DNA of 58,695 bases from an uncultured Ruminiclostridium sp. (GTDB lineage Bacteria; Bacillota; Clostridia; Oscillospirales; Ruminococcaceae): assembly GCA_949878745.1 (NCBI GenBank), contig CATLBH010000014.1:1-58695 (forward strand). The letters are read 5' to 3'. Made by a program: the position numbers and the translations under genes. Shown one piece after another: positions 42,634 through 51,069 of the stretch (position 1 is its first letter; each line of letters starts with the position of its first letter). The notes under the pieces were generated by a model, which worked only from the letters and a program-made list of their open reading frames with translations, was not told the origin of the DNA and did no database searches.

Positions 42634-43761
42634 TCATTTATGTATGTTTATCGTGATTTTAGAGGTACAGACTCCCCCTTTTATCTCACAGGAATACCGC
42701 CCGTCATACTCCTTCGCGATATCCCTTAAAATCTTCATACCGTACCCGGAGCTGTCCGAGGGCTTTAACACCCTGTCTCTCCCGTCTTTAACGGGATTTT
42801 CGCAGATCACGGAAATAAACCCGTTTTTCTGAGCGGCGTTTAACGTTATTATACGCTCTTTATTTGGGGGCAGCGTCTCGCATACATGGGCGGCGTTGTC
42901 CGTTAAATTTGAAAAAATGCTGCATAAATGGGCTTTTGAAATACGCCCGGTATGAGTAACGGTAATATTGGTTTTTAAGGCAATGCCCTCCGCTTCGCAC
43001 TGCTTTTCCTTTTCGGACAAAAGCGCGTTTATTACGGGCACTGAGCAGTATTCCTTTTCCTTCGTACTGTTTACGCTGTTTTCCAATTCCCCGAAAAGCG
43101 ACTTAGCCTCTTCAACGCTCCCCGAACGGAGCAGTCCCCCTATCGTTATCAGCTGATTCTTGATATCATGGCGAATCTTCGCGGTTTCCGCCTGTCTTTC
43201 CTCTATGGCGGAATAATGCGCCGCTTCCAGCTGCCGCGTATGGGTCAAATCTCTGTACTCCCTCTCCAGCCTGTTTTTCTTTTCAACGTCGGACAGGAAA
43301 AGAAGATAGATTATACAGGAAATTATTATTGTAAAATAGTAAAGCACAAGAATAAACAGCTTGTCCGAATCCCATTCGTTTGCCGGCAGCTCCATTCGGA
43401 TAAGCACAAAGGACACGAACTGCCCCACGGGAAAAATCATAAACACAAGGTTGAGCTTTTCCTCCGAACGGTTAACCACCCTGTTCCAGATCTTGGCCGT
43501 AGCGTATTTAAGCGGCAAAGTTATAAGCCCGTGTGAAATTGTGCAAATAAGCCGATGCATATCAAATTGGTTAGGTTTAAGCTGCCCGCCCAGATTCCAC
43601 AAAAGCTCGACCGTAGATACAGTGCCTTCCGCCACCGTATCTATTACAAGTATGCAGATTATGTAAAGAAGGATTTTCTTGATAAAGCCCCCTTCCGTCA
43701 TAAGATAAAAAGGAAGAAAGTGAAAAGCCAGCATTATTGCCACTATTATAAAACCTAACAT
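42634..43761 (-). CDS. AgrC-like sensor histidine kinase, GHKL type, 5' end frameshifted (375 aa in this frame)
   Basis: Membrane sensor part (TM helices to ~residue 165), then DHp with the phospho-acceptor His in ETAKIRHDIKNQLITIGGLL, and a GHKL ATPase with N-box-like IFSNLTDNAAHVCE and G-box SSGYGMKILRDIAKEYDG. The natural gene almost certainly starts at 43927: the first two TM helices (YLCGLGIILQGFVNFWCY, YAVYLLVYGVTGFANL) are encoded in another frame and the frames join near 43770 at CTTTACT. One extra T explains the break. Whether internal initiation at 43761 gives a working protein is unknown. No intact cognate regulator is in the window. Confidence 0.8.
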   Translation of the reverse strand: MLGFIIVAIMLAFHFLPFYLMTEGGFIKKILLYIICILVIDTVAEGTVSTVELLWNLGGQLKPNQFDMHRLICTISHGLITLPLKYATAKIWNRVVNRSEEKLNLVFMIFPVGQFVSFVLIRMELPANEWDSDKLFILVLYYFTIIISCIIYLLFLSDVEKKNRLEREYRDLTHTRQLEAAHYSAIEERQAETAKIRHDIKNQLITIGGLLRSGSVEEAKSLFGELENSVNSTKEKEYCSVPVINALLSEKEKQCEAEGIALKTNITVTHTGRISKAHLCSIFSNLTDNAAHVCETLPPNKERIITLNAAQKNGFISVICENPVKDGRDRVLKPSDSSGYGMKILRDIAKEYDGRYSCEIKGGVCTSKITINIHK

Positions 43762-43927
43762 ACTGATAGTAAAGATTGGCGAATCCGGTCACCCCATATA
43801 CCAGCAGGTAAACGGCATACGCCAAGGGCGCTTTTACCTTAAGCCTGAAGCAGCTCGTATAACACCAGAAGTTTACAAATCCCTGCAAGATTATGCCAAG
43901 ACCGCACAAATAAAAAAATATCGGCAT
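43762..43927 (-). pseudogene. Out-of-frame N-terminus of the AgrC-like kinase
   Basis: ATG 43927 opens MPIFFYLCGLGIILQGFVNF and continues to GVTGFANL, two membrane helices that complete the topology of the kinase at 42634-43761 but lie one base out of register with it. Could be a true frameshift or an assembly error in a TTT run. Confidence 0.6.
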
Positions 43928-43969
43928 TTTTACGTATTTCCCTTAGGCGCCCGCCGTAATTTCGGAAAT

Positions 43970-45020
43970 ACATACCCCCCTTTATCGCAAGTTTCCCATA
44001 AGCGCAGCGTTTATCTTGGAAACTGAGCTCCGCTCCTTTTCATTTTCGCCGCCCACGTTGTTTTCCAGCTCCCAGAAAGGCGCTTTCGCCTCTTCGATGT
44101 TTCCCGAACGCAAAAGTCCGCTTACAGTGGCCATTTGATTTTTGATATCGTGACGGATTTTGGCGATTTATACCAATCCCTTTTTAAACTATTGATAAAA
44201 TCCATAGTTTAAAAAGGATTGCACCCGAAACACTAATCCAACAGTTTTAAAAGGGATTAGTATTACGTCTGTTTTTCCTCGATTGCGGCGTAATGCGATT
44301 CCTCCAGCTGTCGCATATGGAGAAGCTCCCCGTATTCCCGTTCCAGCTTTTTCTTGTTGTCAATATCGGTAAGCAAAATTAGATAAATTATACCGGAGAC
44401 CGCAATAACAAAGCAGTAAGCTATAATAATCACCAGCTTGTCCGTTTAGGGCACGCGGTCTTTAACCTCCGTATGTATCAGCAGATATGATACGAGCTGA
44501 CTTAAAGGAAATACCATGAAGATAATATTGGTTCTTTCGTCGGAACGGTTTACTGCCCTTTGCCATATTTTAATAAAAACATATTTCATCGGAAGTGTTA
44601 CTAAAGTTAAAGTAATACCCATTATAAATTGAAAAAATTGAAGTTTCCCGAGTGCAAAAGGCTGACCTCCGCTCCCGCAGCTTCTGAACGGTATAAACTA
44701 TATAATCTCCCGCGGTGTTTATCAGAAAGACATCGATAACGTGATATATATGCTTTTTCAGAAGCCTTCCCTCGGTAAGAAGATGCTAGGGAACAAAATA
44801 AAATACAATTACCGGCGGAGATATCAGAAGCGACAAAGAGTCGTTGGCATACTGAAAGTAAAAATTTACCAAAACCAGAGGCGTTGTAACCGCCAGACAG
44901 ACGAGATATCCCGGCAAAGCCTTTACCTAAAGCTTAAAGCAGTATGAATACCCCCGGAAGCTTGCAACGTTCTGCATAACCACAGTCAAGCAGAACAGAG
45001 GGAAATACACCGTCAAAATA
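43970..45020 (-). pseudogene. Decayed second AgrC-like sensor kinase
   Basis: Clear DNA-level relic of a paralogue of the kinase to its left. The TM-region reads TVVMQNVASFRGYSYCFKL then a stop, the loop LLTEGRLLKKHIYHVIDVFL is recognisable, and near 44130-44160 the DHp region (rc of TTTTTGATATCGTGACGGAT) survives. It has several stops and shifts, lacks the GHKL domain, and is split at the H-box by a family 2 repeat (44171-44262). It follows the broken LytTR regulator, so a whole agr-type two-component pair has died here. Confidence 0.75.
44171..44262. repeat. Repeat family 2, copy C (92 bp), inserted in the kinase relic
   Basis: Ends TACCAATCC / GGATTAGTA, with TTA on both sides (44168-44170 and 44263-44265). 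Hairpin TTTTTAAACTATTG / CATAGTTTAAAAAGG, then GCACCCGAAACACT, the reverse of the linker in copy A. It interrupts coding sequence alignable with the intact paralogue, which shows that this family moves. Confidence 0.75.
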
Positions 45021-45034
45021 CATAAAGATTTTTT

Positions 45035-45738
45035 TTATTTTTCACCGGCGGTCTTTTCAGCCTCGTCTATAAAAAGCGACTTTACCGTTTTAAGCCGCTG
45101 TCTGCTTATGGGTATGACCGCGCCGTCCGTCAGGAAAAGCTCGTTTTTCCTGATTCCCGCAACGTATATCTTGTTGACGATAAAAGACTGGTGGGCCATT
45201 ATAAAGCGGTTAGAAAGCCGTTCAAGCTGTTCCGAAAGGGTACCGTACACCTCGCAGTTTTTTCCGCTTTTAAAATGAAAGGTAATGCGGCGCTTGCAGC
45301 TTTCCGCGTATATGATGTCTCTTTCGTAAACGGTAAAGGTTTCTCTGCCGGAGGTGAGAGTTACCGTACGTTCTTTTGCCGCCCGCTTTTTTCACCATTT
45401 TTTTAAAATAGCTTCTTTCTATGGGCTTATTTAAAAAGCCGCATACATTAGCGCGGCTTAAAAAACGTCTTGAATAAACTTATCGGTGTAGGAGGTAACA
45501 TATATTATCTGTGTTCTCGGACTAAGGGACAAAAGCTCTTCCGCCGCTTTTATCCCCGTCGACCCGTCGTTCAGCTCAATATCGGTCAGCACGATGTCCG
45601 GGCGCAGACGTTTTACAAGGCTAATGTGCGTCAGACGGTGACGGTATATCCCCAGAGAACAGAATTCCCGCAGCAAAAATTCTTTTTGAACATCTCAATA
45701 TGCTCCGAATTGTCCTCGCAGTAAATCATATTTGGCAT
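45035..45738 (-). pseudogene. Decayed LytTR-type response regulator
   Basis: Starts MPNMIYCEDNSEHIEMFKKN, then a stop/frameshift near 45640. The receiver core VKRLRPDIVLTDIELNDGST with phospho-acceptor Asp and IIYVTSYTDKFIQDVF lie in another frame. The LytTR DNA-binding domain (GRETFTVYERDIIYAESCKR, ERLSNRFIMAHQSFIVNKIY) lies in a third. Partner of the kinase relic downstream. Order and family match agr/com-type regulators. Confidence 0.8.
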
Positions 45739-45833
45739 TATGAAAGTCCTTTTCTTTTAATTTATAAAGCATATCGTTTTGTTTAAGCGCTAAATGGATT
45801 TTGATCAATACCGAAATTTCTTTCTCCATTTGA

Positions 45834-45867
45834 AAAATCCCCACAGCTTTGCTGTGGGGATTTTTCA
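45834..45867. terminator. Two-way terminator, followed by a conserved GTGACCAAA motif
   Basis: AAAAATCCCCACAGC-TTT-GCTGTGGGGATTTTT perfect palindrome between the regulator relic and doc. 17 bases further lies GTGACCAAATAGATTTTT, nearly the motif repeated in the array at 47018-47330. Confidence 0.75.
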
Positions 45868-45935
45868 AATAATATGTAACATTGTGACCAAATAGATTTT
45901 TCACACTTAGCTTTTTAACAGCATAACTTCTAAAT

Positions 45936-46313
45936 TTATTTGGCATGTTCTATAAGCCACTTTAAGATATCGTCGCTGCTTAAATTACTGGATGCTACTC
46001 CAAGCCCCAATTCGATAAGTTCGTTCTGGGAGTATTGAAGTTCAATACCATTCAACTCAAGGAAAATCAACATGACATGAATTCCGATACGTTTGTTTCC
46101 ATCCACAAACGGATGATTTGAAATGATAGATCGGCACATCACTGCTGCTTTTGATAGAAGCGCCGGATATATCTCCTTTCCGTCAAACGTTTGAAATGGA
46201 GCATTTAAAGCCGAATCAAGCAAGCTCCTATCACTTACTCCGTCCGAGCCCCCTGTCATTTCAATCATCCTTGAGTGAACAGCTAAAACTTGTTGTTCGG
46301 TAAGTCTTATCAT
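45936..46313 (-). CDS. doc: Doc toxin, Fic fold (125 aa)
   Basis: Type II toxin that phosphorylates elongation factor Tu. The Fic motif is SNHPFVDGNKRIGIHVMLIF (HxFx(D)GNKR), and the N-terminus IRLTEQQVLAVHSRMIEMTG is the normal Doc start. Its start overlaps the phd stop by 4 bp, so the pair is translationally coupled. All key residues are present, so it is probably active. Confidence 0.92.
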   Translation of the reverse strand: MIRLTEQQVLAVHSRMIEMTGGSDGVSDRSLLDSALNAPFQTFDGKEIYPALLSKAAVMCRSIISNHPFVDGNKRIGIHVMLIFLELNGIELQYSQNELIELGLGVASSNLSSDDILKWLIEHAK

Positions 46314-46552
46314 TTGGCAAGCTCCTTGTATGCTTCAAGGTTTTTAGATATAAGCCTTTCCGAAATACGGGTTATTTCTTCATCCGGAGCAAGCTCCATC
46401 TTTTCGGCTTCTGAAAACTCCATGATAACATACCTTGGCACATTATTCTTCAAAATGATTGCCGCACCGTTTTCATCAACAAGCCTGGCTACCTTGGAAA
46501 AATTCTGATTGGCTTCGGTTATTGAAACCAACGCATTAGTATTGACCATCAT
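46310..46552 (-). CDS. phd: Phd antitoxin (80 aa)
   Basis: Phd/YefM-fold antitoxin and operon repressor. The N-terminal domain reads NALVSITEANQNFSKVARLV then AIILKNNVPRYVIM; the C-terminal acidic helix binds Doc. Start ATG 46552 follows GAGGGG; an ATG at 46549 and an upstream one at 46570 are alternatives. Precedes doc as usual. Confidence 0.9.
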   Translation of the reverse strand: MMVNTNALVSITEANQNFSKVARLVDENGAAIILKNNVPRYVIMEFSEAEKMELAPDEEITRISERLISKNLEAYKELAK

Positions 46553-46643
46553 TGAAATCACCCCTCTCACATATATTATACACCAAAACTAGGAGAAATT
46601 CAACCTATTTTTTGAAATTTTACAGATTAAGTCACTCATTATT

Positions 46644-46985
46644 TTAGTATGAAGGATGATAACGCATAGAGTAAGCATTTCCAAGTTTCCTTCGTATAAC
46701 TTTTTCAAAGATTTCATTTTCAATGATTTTTGGATAATTCTCATCTCCGAGATACTTTTCATTAGTAAGAATGTTGTTAATTATCTGACGTCCCCAGGTC
46801 GGTTTGTTAGTTGGTGAAGGTATTCCTATTTTCTGCAGTTCATCTGCTATAAAAGCTAGTGAATGACCACAAGCATAAGTAGCAAATATATATCTGACTA
46901 CATCCGCTTGTTCCTCCCATATAATAAATTCACCTAAAGCGTTTCGGTCATAACCGAAAAATACTCGTTTTTGTATTGTATTCAT
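46644..46985 (-). CDS. Stand-alone Recombinase-domain protein (113 aa)
   Basis: Corresponds to the middle (Recombinase, DNA-binding) domain of large serine recombinases: FFGYDRNALGEFIIWEEQAD, VVRYIFATYACGHSLAFIAD, INNILTNEKYLGDENYPKII. There is no resolvase catalytic domain and no zinc ribbon. ATG 46985 with AGGAGG upstream looks functional. It may be an accessory DNA-binding protein like the one at 52698, or a remnant of a serine integrase. Confidence 0.7.
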   Translation of the reverse strand: MNTIQKRVFFGYDRNALGEFIIWEEQADVVRYIFATYACGHSLAFIADELQKIGIPSPTNKPTWGRQIINNILTNEKYLGDENYPKIIENEIFEKVIRRKLGNAYSMRYHPSY

Positions 46986-47017
46986 GATTGAACCTCCTAT
47001 AAAATATGGTATTAAAA

Positions 47018-47330
47018 AAGCTGCAAACAATTCTGTCTGCAGCTTAGAGTGTTTATTTTCAACAAAATCAAAAGGACAAATCTGTATATTTTCACAACAG
47101 ATTTGTCCAATTAACTTGTGATATTGTGACCAAAAAGATTTTCGGGAAGTAGTCATAAAAAATATGCTCCCAACAAACAGGGAGCATATTAGGAGTCGCC
47201 TTGCGACTGTGATGTCGTGACCAAAAAGATTTTTGGAATAACAAGCATAAAAATACGCTCTCGTAAATTTGAGAGCGTATTAGCTGCCCGCCTTGCGGGC
47301 TGTGATTGACTGACAAAAAAGATTTTTTTC
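47018..47330. repeat. Tandem hairpin array with ~91-bp period and covarying stems
   Basis: The motif GTGACCAAAAAGATTTT occurs at 47126 and 47217, with a variant at 47310. Between copies are two hairpins per unit: TGCTCCC/GGGAGCA then GTCGC-CTT-GCGAC in unit 1, CGCTCTC/GAGAGCG then GCCCGC-CTT-GCGGGC in unit 2. Further left are AAGCTGCA/TGCAGCTT (47018-47045) and GGACAAATCTGT/ACAGATTTGTCC (47074-47108). Stems change on both sides together while loops and flanks stay. On the minus strand several end in T-runs. Confidence 0.7.
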
Positions 47331-47543
47331 ACCGTGCCAAAAAATCTCAACTGTTGTTTGTCTACTGAACCCATTAAAATAATTCTATTATTTTAATATT
47401 TATATTCTTAATATATATCGATTTATCCTTTATACGAATATCAATCAATTATCTATTGTTGTACAACTGTATTAATAAGGGTTTATGAAAATTTATTTGT
47501 TGGCGTCCGAACTGCAGGAGTTCATATTCCGACAGCAGATTTG

Positions 47544-48119
47544 CTATAAAATTTCATTTAATTCTATATATTTTTCCATCTCAATAACTTTATCCACAAT
47601 AATTCTATTTTTTTCAGTTACTGATAATTCATCGTCATTCACTATTTGAATTATACATATATCCAATTCTCGCCATGCATGTTGAGCCATAGACGCCTGC
47701 TGTTTGGCATTAATAAAAATATTACCAATAGTTAAACAGGTGGCTAATAATGATAAGAAAACTATTTTTTCTTTATGACTGTTATCATTTTCACTGTCAT
47801 TAGTGGATGCATAAAACACAGTCATTAAACTTGCAACTATACTAAGTAAAGTTAGTGAATAGTCTAATACAGTAAAAAAAGTTCTCATATTAAGCCATAT
47901 AACATATCGCTCTGCTACATAATACGGCAAAGAAAATTCATTCATGCTAAATTTACTAATTACATAATTTACAGATTCACTATTTGGAGAAAGCGAAACA
48001 TTGTAAATTGCACCAATTATTATCATAACAATGGCAAGAAACATAAATATTATTATAATTTTATTACATTTTATAAAGAAAATAATCTTTGATATAGTAT
48101 TACTTGAAAATTTTATCAT
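47544..48119 (-). CDS. Membrane protein of unknown function, SLATT-like topology (191 aa)
   Basis: Three likely TM segments (IIIIFMFLAIVMIIIGAIYN; SLTLLSIVASLMTVFYA; IVFLSLLATCLTIGNIFI) and a C-terminal cytoplasmic helical region (AWRELDICIIQIVNDDEL, IVDKVIEMEKYIEL). Paired TM helices next to a helical cytosolic part recall SLATT-type effectors, but I see no diagnostic motif. Very AT-rich compared with core genes, hence acquired. Start ATG 48119 with GGGAG upstream. Third gene after the DUF2806-like gene and a 55-aa gene on the same strand. Confidence 0.55.
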   Translation of the reverse strand: MIKFSSNTISKIIFFIKCNKIIIIFMFLAIVMIIIGAIYNVSLSPNSESVNYVISKFSMNEFSLPYYVAERYVIWLNMRTFFTVLDYSLTLLSIVASLMTVFYASTNDSENDNSHKEKIVFLSLLATCLTIGNIFINAKQQASMAQHAWRELDICIIQIVNDDELSVTEKNRIIVDKVIEMEKYIELNEIL

Positions 48120-48274
48120 CAAATACTCCCGTTCAAAATGATTGTTTATAAAACTCAACGCAAACCTTTTATAAAAGCAAACGTAAGTTGAATACAACAA
48201 ATTACCTACCCAAATTGACCTTAAGCAATCTTACATTTCGGTAGGTAATTACAAATTTAGTCTGAGACAATTTT

Positions 48275-48442
48275 TTATCGTCTTAAAGTGTATTGACGTC
48301 CCCCTTCCTCCTCATTATCATCATCTGTATCTTCATCTAACGCATCATTTCTGATATCATAAAGGGTATCTTTCAATTCAGATTTGCTAGTAGCCTCATC
48401 TATCCATTCTTTATAATCATTTAATGGGTTATTATCGCACAT
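48275..48442 (-). CDS. Small acidic protein (55 aa)
   Basis: ATG 48442 behind a strong AAAGGAGG. Starts MCDNNPLNDYKEWIDEATSK and has a tail of Asp/Glu (DEDTDDDNEEEGG) then RQYTLRR. Lies 28 bp after the DUF2806-like gene and 155 bp before the membrane protein, same strand. An acidic small partner between a soluble and a membrane protein could be a regulator or antitoxin; no family recognised. Confidence 0.55.
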   Translation of the reverse strand: MCDNNPLNDYKEWIDEATSKSELKDTLYDIRNDALDEDTDDDNEEEGGRQYTLRR

Positions 48443-48470
48443 AAAAATCCTCCTTTAAAATTTTAGTATT

Positions 48471-49406
48471 TTATGATGTCTCAGACCAATTGCCAGCAAC
48501 ATAGGAAACATATCCTTCTAATACATCATATAAATATTTATATGGTTTAATGGATAATGCATGATACAGTGCCCGACCGGTTTGTGTAAATCTGGTTTGT
48601 CCTGTGCTAATAAAATAATAATTTTCTTTACTATCGTATATGGATTTTGCTGCAAAAGAAGCATCATTAACTGAAAAAACGCATTTCATTGGAGAAAATG
48701 AATAGACCTCACTTTCATCATGCACAGCCATTGGCTTAATTAGGTTAAGATCACTTAAATATTCTATTTCATCTTGTTTAGGAATGAAGATATTATATTC
48801 TTCAAAAGGAACAATAATCCTTTGATAGTCTTTTCGTCCTTCATATTTGCTTATTATGCCGTGCAATATATCATCATAAAGCAATAATGGGGTATAGTAC
48901 ACTCTTCCATCATTAATTTCTAATTTAAATGTTAGACTACACAATTTCATAAATGCTGACGCAGAATATTTATCCAATAGTGAGAATGTGTTCAACATAA
49001 CTTTTGTTATACTGCCTGCATCAAGACGTTCTTTGCTTAGTAGTTTAGCCCAAATATCTTGGAGCTTATCATCAGAAACTTTTGATGATAAATCCTCAAA
49101 AGTTTCTAACCAATCTACATCAGGTGTATATTCTTGACTTACTTTACTTTTTTCAATAATAGAATCTGACTTTTCTAAAATTGAATAATAGTTTTTTGTA
49201 CGTTTACAAATTTTGCGTACATTCAACATTAAAGCAAGCTTTTTAAAGTCCTCTTCGTCAATATAACTTTTAGTTTGTAGTGTGGAATATAAGAATTCTT
49301 CTGCCATTTTTTTTGGTCTTGAAATATTTGAAAATAAATCGTTAGCATACTCAATTACCTTGTCTCCTATTTCTAAAGCCTTATCTAATTTATCTTTGTC
49401 ATTCAT
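48471..49406 (-). CDS. DUF2806-like protein (311 aa)
   Basis: Residues ~95-150 read DVDWLETFEDLSSKVSDDKL then QDIWAKLLSKE, the pattern of DUF2806 and relatives (DVDW...ISDExLQxLWAxILAxE). The N-terminal 60 residues are helical; the C-terminus contains FTQTGRALYHALSIKP, a winged-helix-like end. Soluble. AT-rich like its neighbours. These proteins are found in accessory regions; function is not known. Heads a three-gene set with the acidic peptide and membrane protein. Confidence 0.6.
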   Translation of the reverse strand: MNDKDKLDKALEIGDKVIEYANDLFSNISRPKKMAEEFLYSTLQTKSYIDEEDFKKLALMLNVRKICKRTKNYYSILEKSDSIIEKSKVSQEYTPDVDWLETFEDLSSKVSDDKLQDIWAKLLSKERLDAGSITKVMLNTFSLLDKYSASAFMKLCSLTFKLEINDGRVYYTPLLLYDDILHGIISKYEGRKDYQRIIVPFEEYNIFIPKQDEIEYLSDLNLIKPMAVHDESEVYSFSPMKCVFSVNDASFAAKSIYDSKENYYFISTGQTRFTQTGRALYHALSIKPYKYLYDVLEGYVSYVAGNWSETS

Positions 49407-50341
49407 AATTATAACCTTTCCTCTATGCTACGCTGCAAGGCACTAAAAGTAATCCTAAAAGAAACATAAAAAATGATAAAATTGTTCTTTAGGAAGCAGA
49501 CACGATACAAACATATGTGAGGTGAGCGGACGCAGAGCCTTGCTGATCATGTATTTATATGTGCTGCATTTTATTCAAGCACAAATGAGTAGAACTTTGA
49601 CTCCGAAAACTTGACTAACCATTTCTTTTAGTGAGTATTCAACTTATGTCTGTGTTTCCATAAATATTTTTTATGTAGCCCTTGATTATGCTTAAAAATT
49701 GTTTATTCTATACTACTGTGAAAAGGATATTTAAAAATTTTGTCTATACATAGCAAATGCTTAATCTATTAAAAAGTATAGAGATAATAAGAAAGCCATT
49801 ATTGTTGTAAAAATGCTGCTTACTGATATCTATAATATTTTTGACAAGAATGAGCCATACAATTTGGAATTCTATGCTTAGTGAAATAATACTCTGCCAG
49901 AACATAAGCCGCTCTCTATGGAGAATTATATCTTTATACTGCAAAGGCAGGATTATATCGTAACTCCTAATGCTATGTCTATGTTTTTCGACTACTTTCG
50001 GGTAGCCTGTTTCAACACACTTTTTGGTAATTGTGCTAAAATCACAACATTTTATTCCTTCATTTGCATAGATAATATACAATTATCCTCTATTGAGCAT
50101 CTTTATCTACATACTATTATAATATATTTTTCCAATTTTTTCAATCCCCTTTGGCAAAATATTCCAACATTCCGCTCGTTCAGACTTATTTCTACCTTTC
50201 CAACAAAATGTAAACCCAGCTCTTGTACAATTATACATAATTTTGCTCATTCACCCTATTCACATCCCCTTTGAATCAAAACCAAGCACACACAATCGAA
50301 CAACTCAACGCCGTTCGATCGTGTCTGATTCGTTTTATTCC
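49407..50341. other. AT-rich gene-poor stretch
   Basis: About 930 bp with no gene I can support. Open frames on both strands overlap each other, lack ribosome sites and resemble no family. One 47-codon minus-strand frame near 50246-50105 (begins MSKIMYNCTRAGFTFCWKG) might be a fragment. Part of it may hold the promoter of the DUF2806-like gene. Confidence 0.5.
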
Positions 50342-50956
50342 TTACATCCCCATACTCATTGCCAAACCTTCGGATTCCTCTTGATCTTCAACAATATCCT
50401 CATCCTCGCATTGTTCTTCATCCTCGTCCAATCCTTCCTCCAATTCCTCGTCCTCATCAAGGCTTTCATATTCCTCGTCCTCCACCTCAAAATCCTCCGA
50501 ATAATCGTTGTTTTCCTGCTCCCCGTAATCTTCCTCTGCTTCTTTCAAAACTCCCTCACAATCGATCACGGCGGCTGTTTCCTGCCCTTCTTCCTGTTCC
50601 TTTGCCATTTCCTCAGATTCCGTGTGTACCTCGTCCATAGCTGCACGTTGTGTCAGATCCCTCTCGATTTCAGTTTCTATCAGTCCGATCACGAATTGTT
50701 TCTGTGTCATGTTGTTGCACTGCAAATAATCTTTAATTTTCTGAAAAAGCTTCTCCGACACCTGAAAAGCTAACGTCCTCATATTTCCCATATTCTTTCC
50801 CTCCTGCAAATTAATTTTCGGATGTAACTCGTCCTGCAAAGCCAGTGTAACGAACTCCGCCATTGTCATTTCATGTTTTTCCAAGTACTGCCGAACCTCC
50901 GCATGAAGCTCAGCGTCAATCTTTACAGTGATTCCTTTCTTTTCATTTGTCGCCAT
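50342..50956 (-). CDS. Double ribbon-helix-helix-like protein with extreme acidic tail (204 aa)
   Basis: Two RHH/Arc-like units in tandem: GITVKIDAELHAEVRQYLEK with TMAEFVTLALQDEL (~6-42), and RTLAFQVSEKLFQKIKDYLQ with MTQKQFVIGLIETEIE (~58-98). Residues ~120-195 are almost pure Glu/Asp. An RHH pair in one chain could bind DNA without dimerising; the tail could mimic DNA or block binding. ATG 50956 is chosen because it is ~10 bases from AAGGAA. Located next to the recombinases, so a role in element regulation or transfer is plausible. Confidence 0.65.
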   Translation of the reverse strand: MATNEKKGITVKIDAELHAEVRQYLEKHEMTMAEFVTLALQDELHPKINLQEGKNMGNMRTLAFQVSEKLFQKIKDYLQCNNMTQKQFVIGLIETEIERDLTQRAAMDEVHTESEEMAKEQEEGQETAAVIDCEGVLKEAEEDYGEQENNDYSEDFEVEDEEYESLDEDEELEEGLDEDEEQCEDEDIVEDQEESEGLAMSMGM

Positions 50957-51069
50957 TGTCATCGTTCCTTTCAATAAATTTTCTAAAACAAAGCTCCACG
51001 ATTTCTTCAATCGCAGAGCCTTTTTTTGCTGCTTCTATAAGAAGCAGTTCATAAAGTTGTGTCGGAATT

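Noticed and set aside
47092-47374. Two short minus-strand ORFs (61 and 74 aa)
   Set aside because: They are translations of the hairpin repeat array (shared words such as KIFLVT), without convincing ribosome sites.
49744-50082. 112-aa minus-strand ORF
   Set aside because: AT-rich, no ribosome site, overlapped by a similar-size ORF on the other strand; composition looks non-coding.
50243-50773. 176-aa plus-strand ORF
   Set aside because: Shadow of the polyacidic tail gene on the other strand; its Phe/Leu/Pro-rich content is the complement of GAA/GAT codons.
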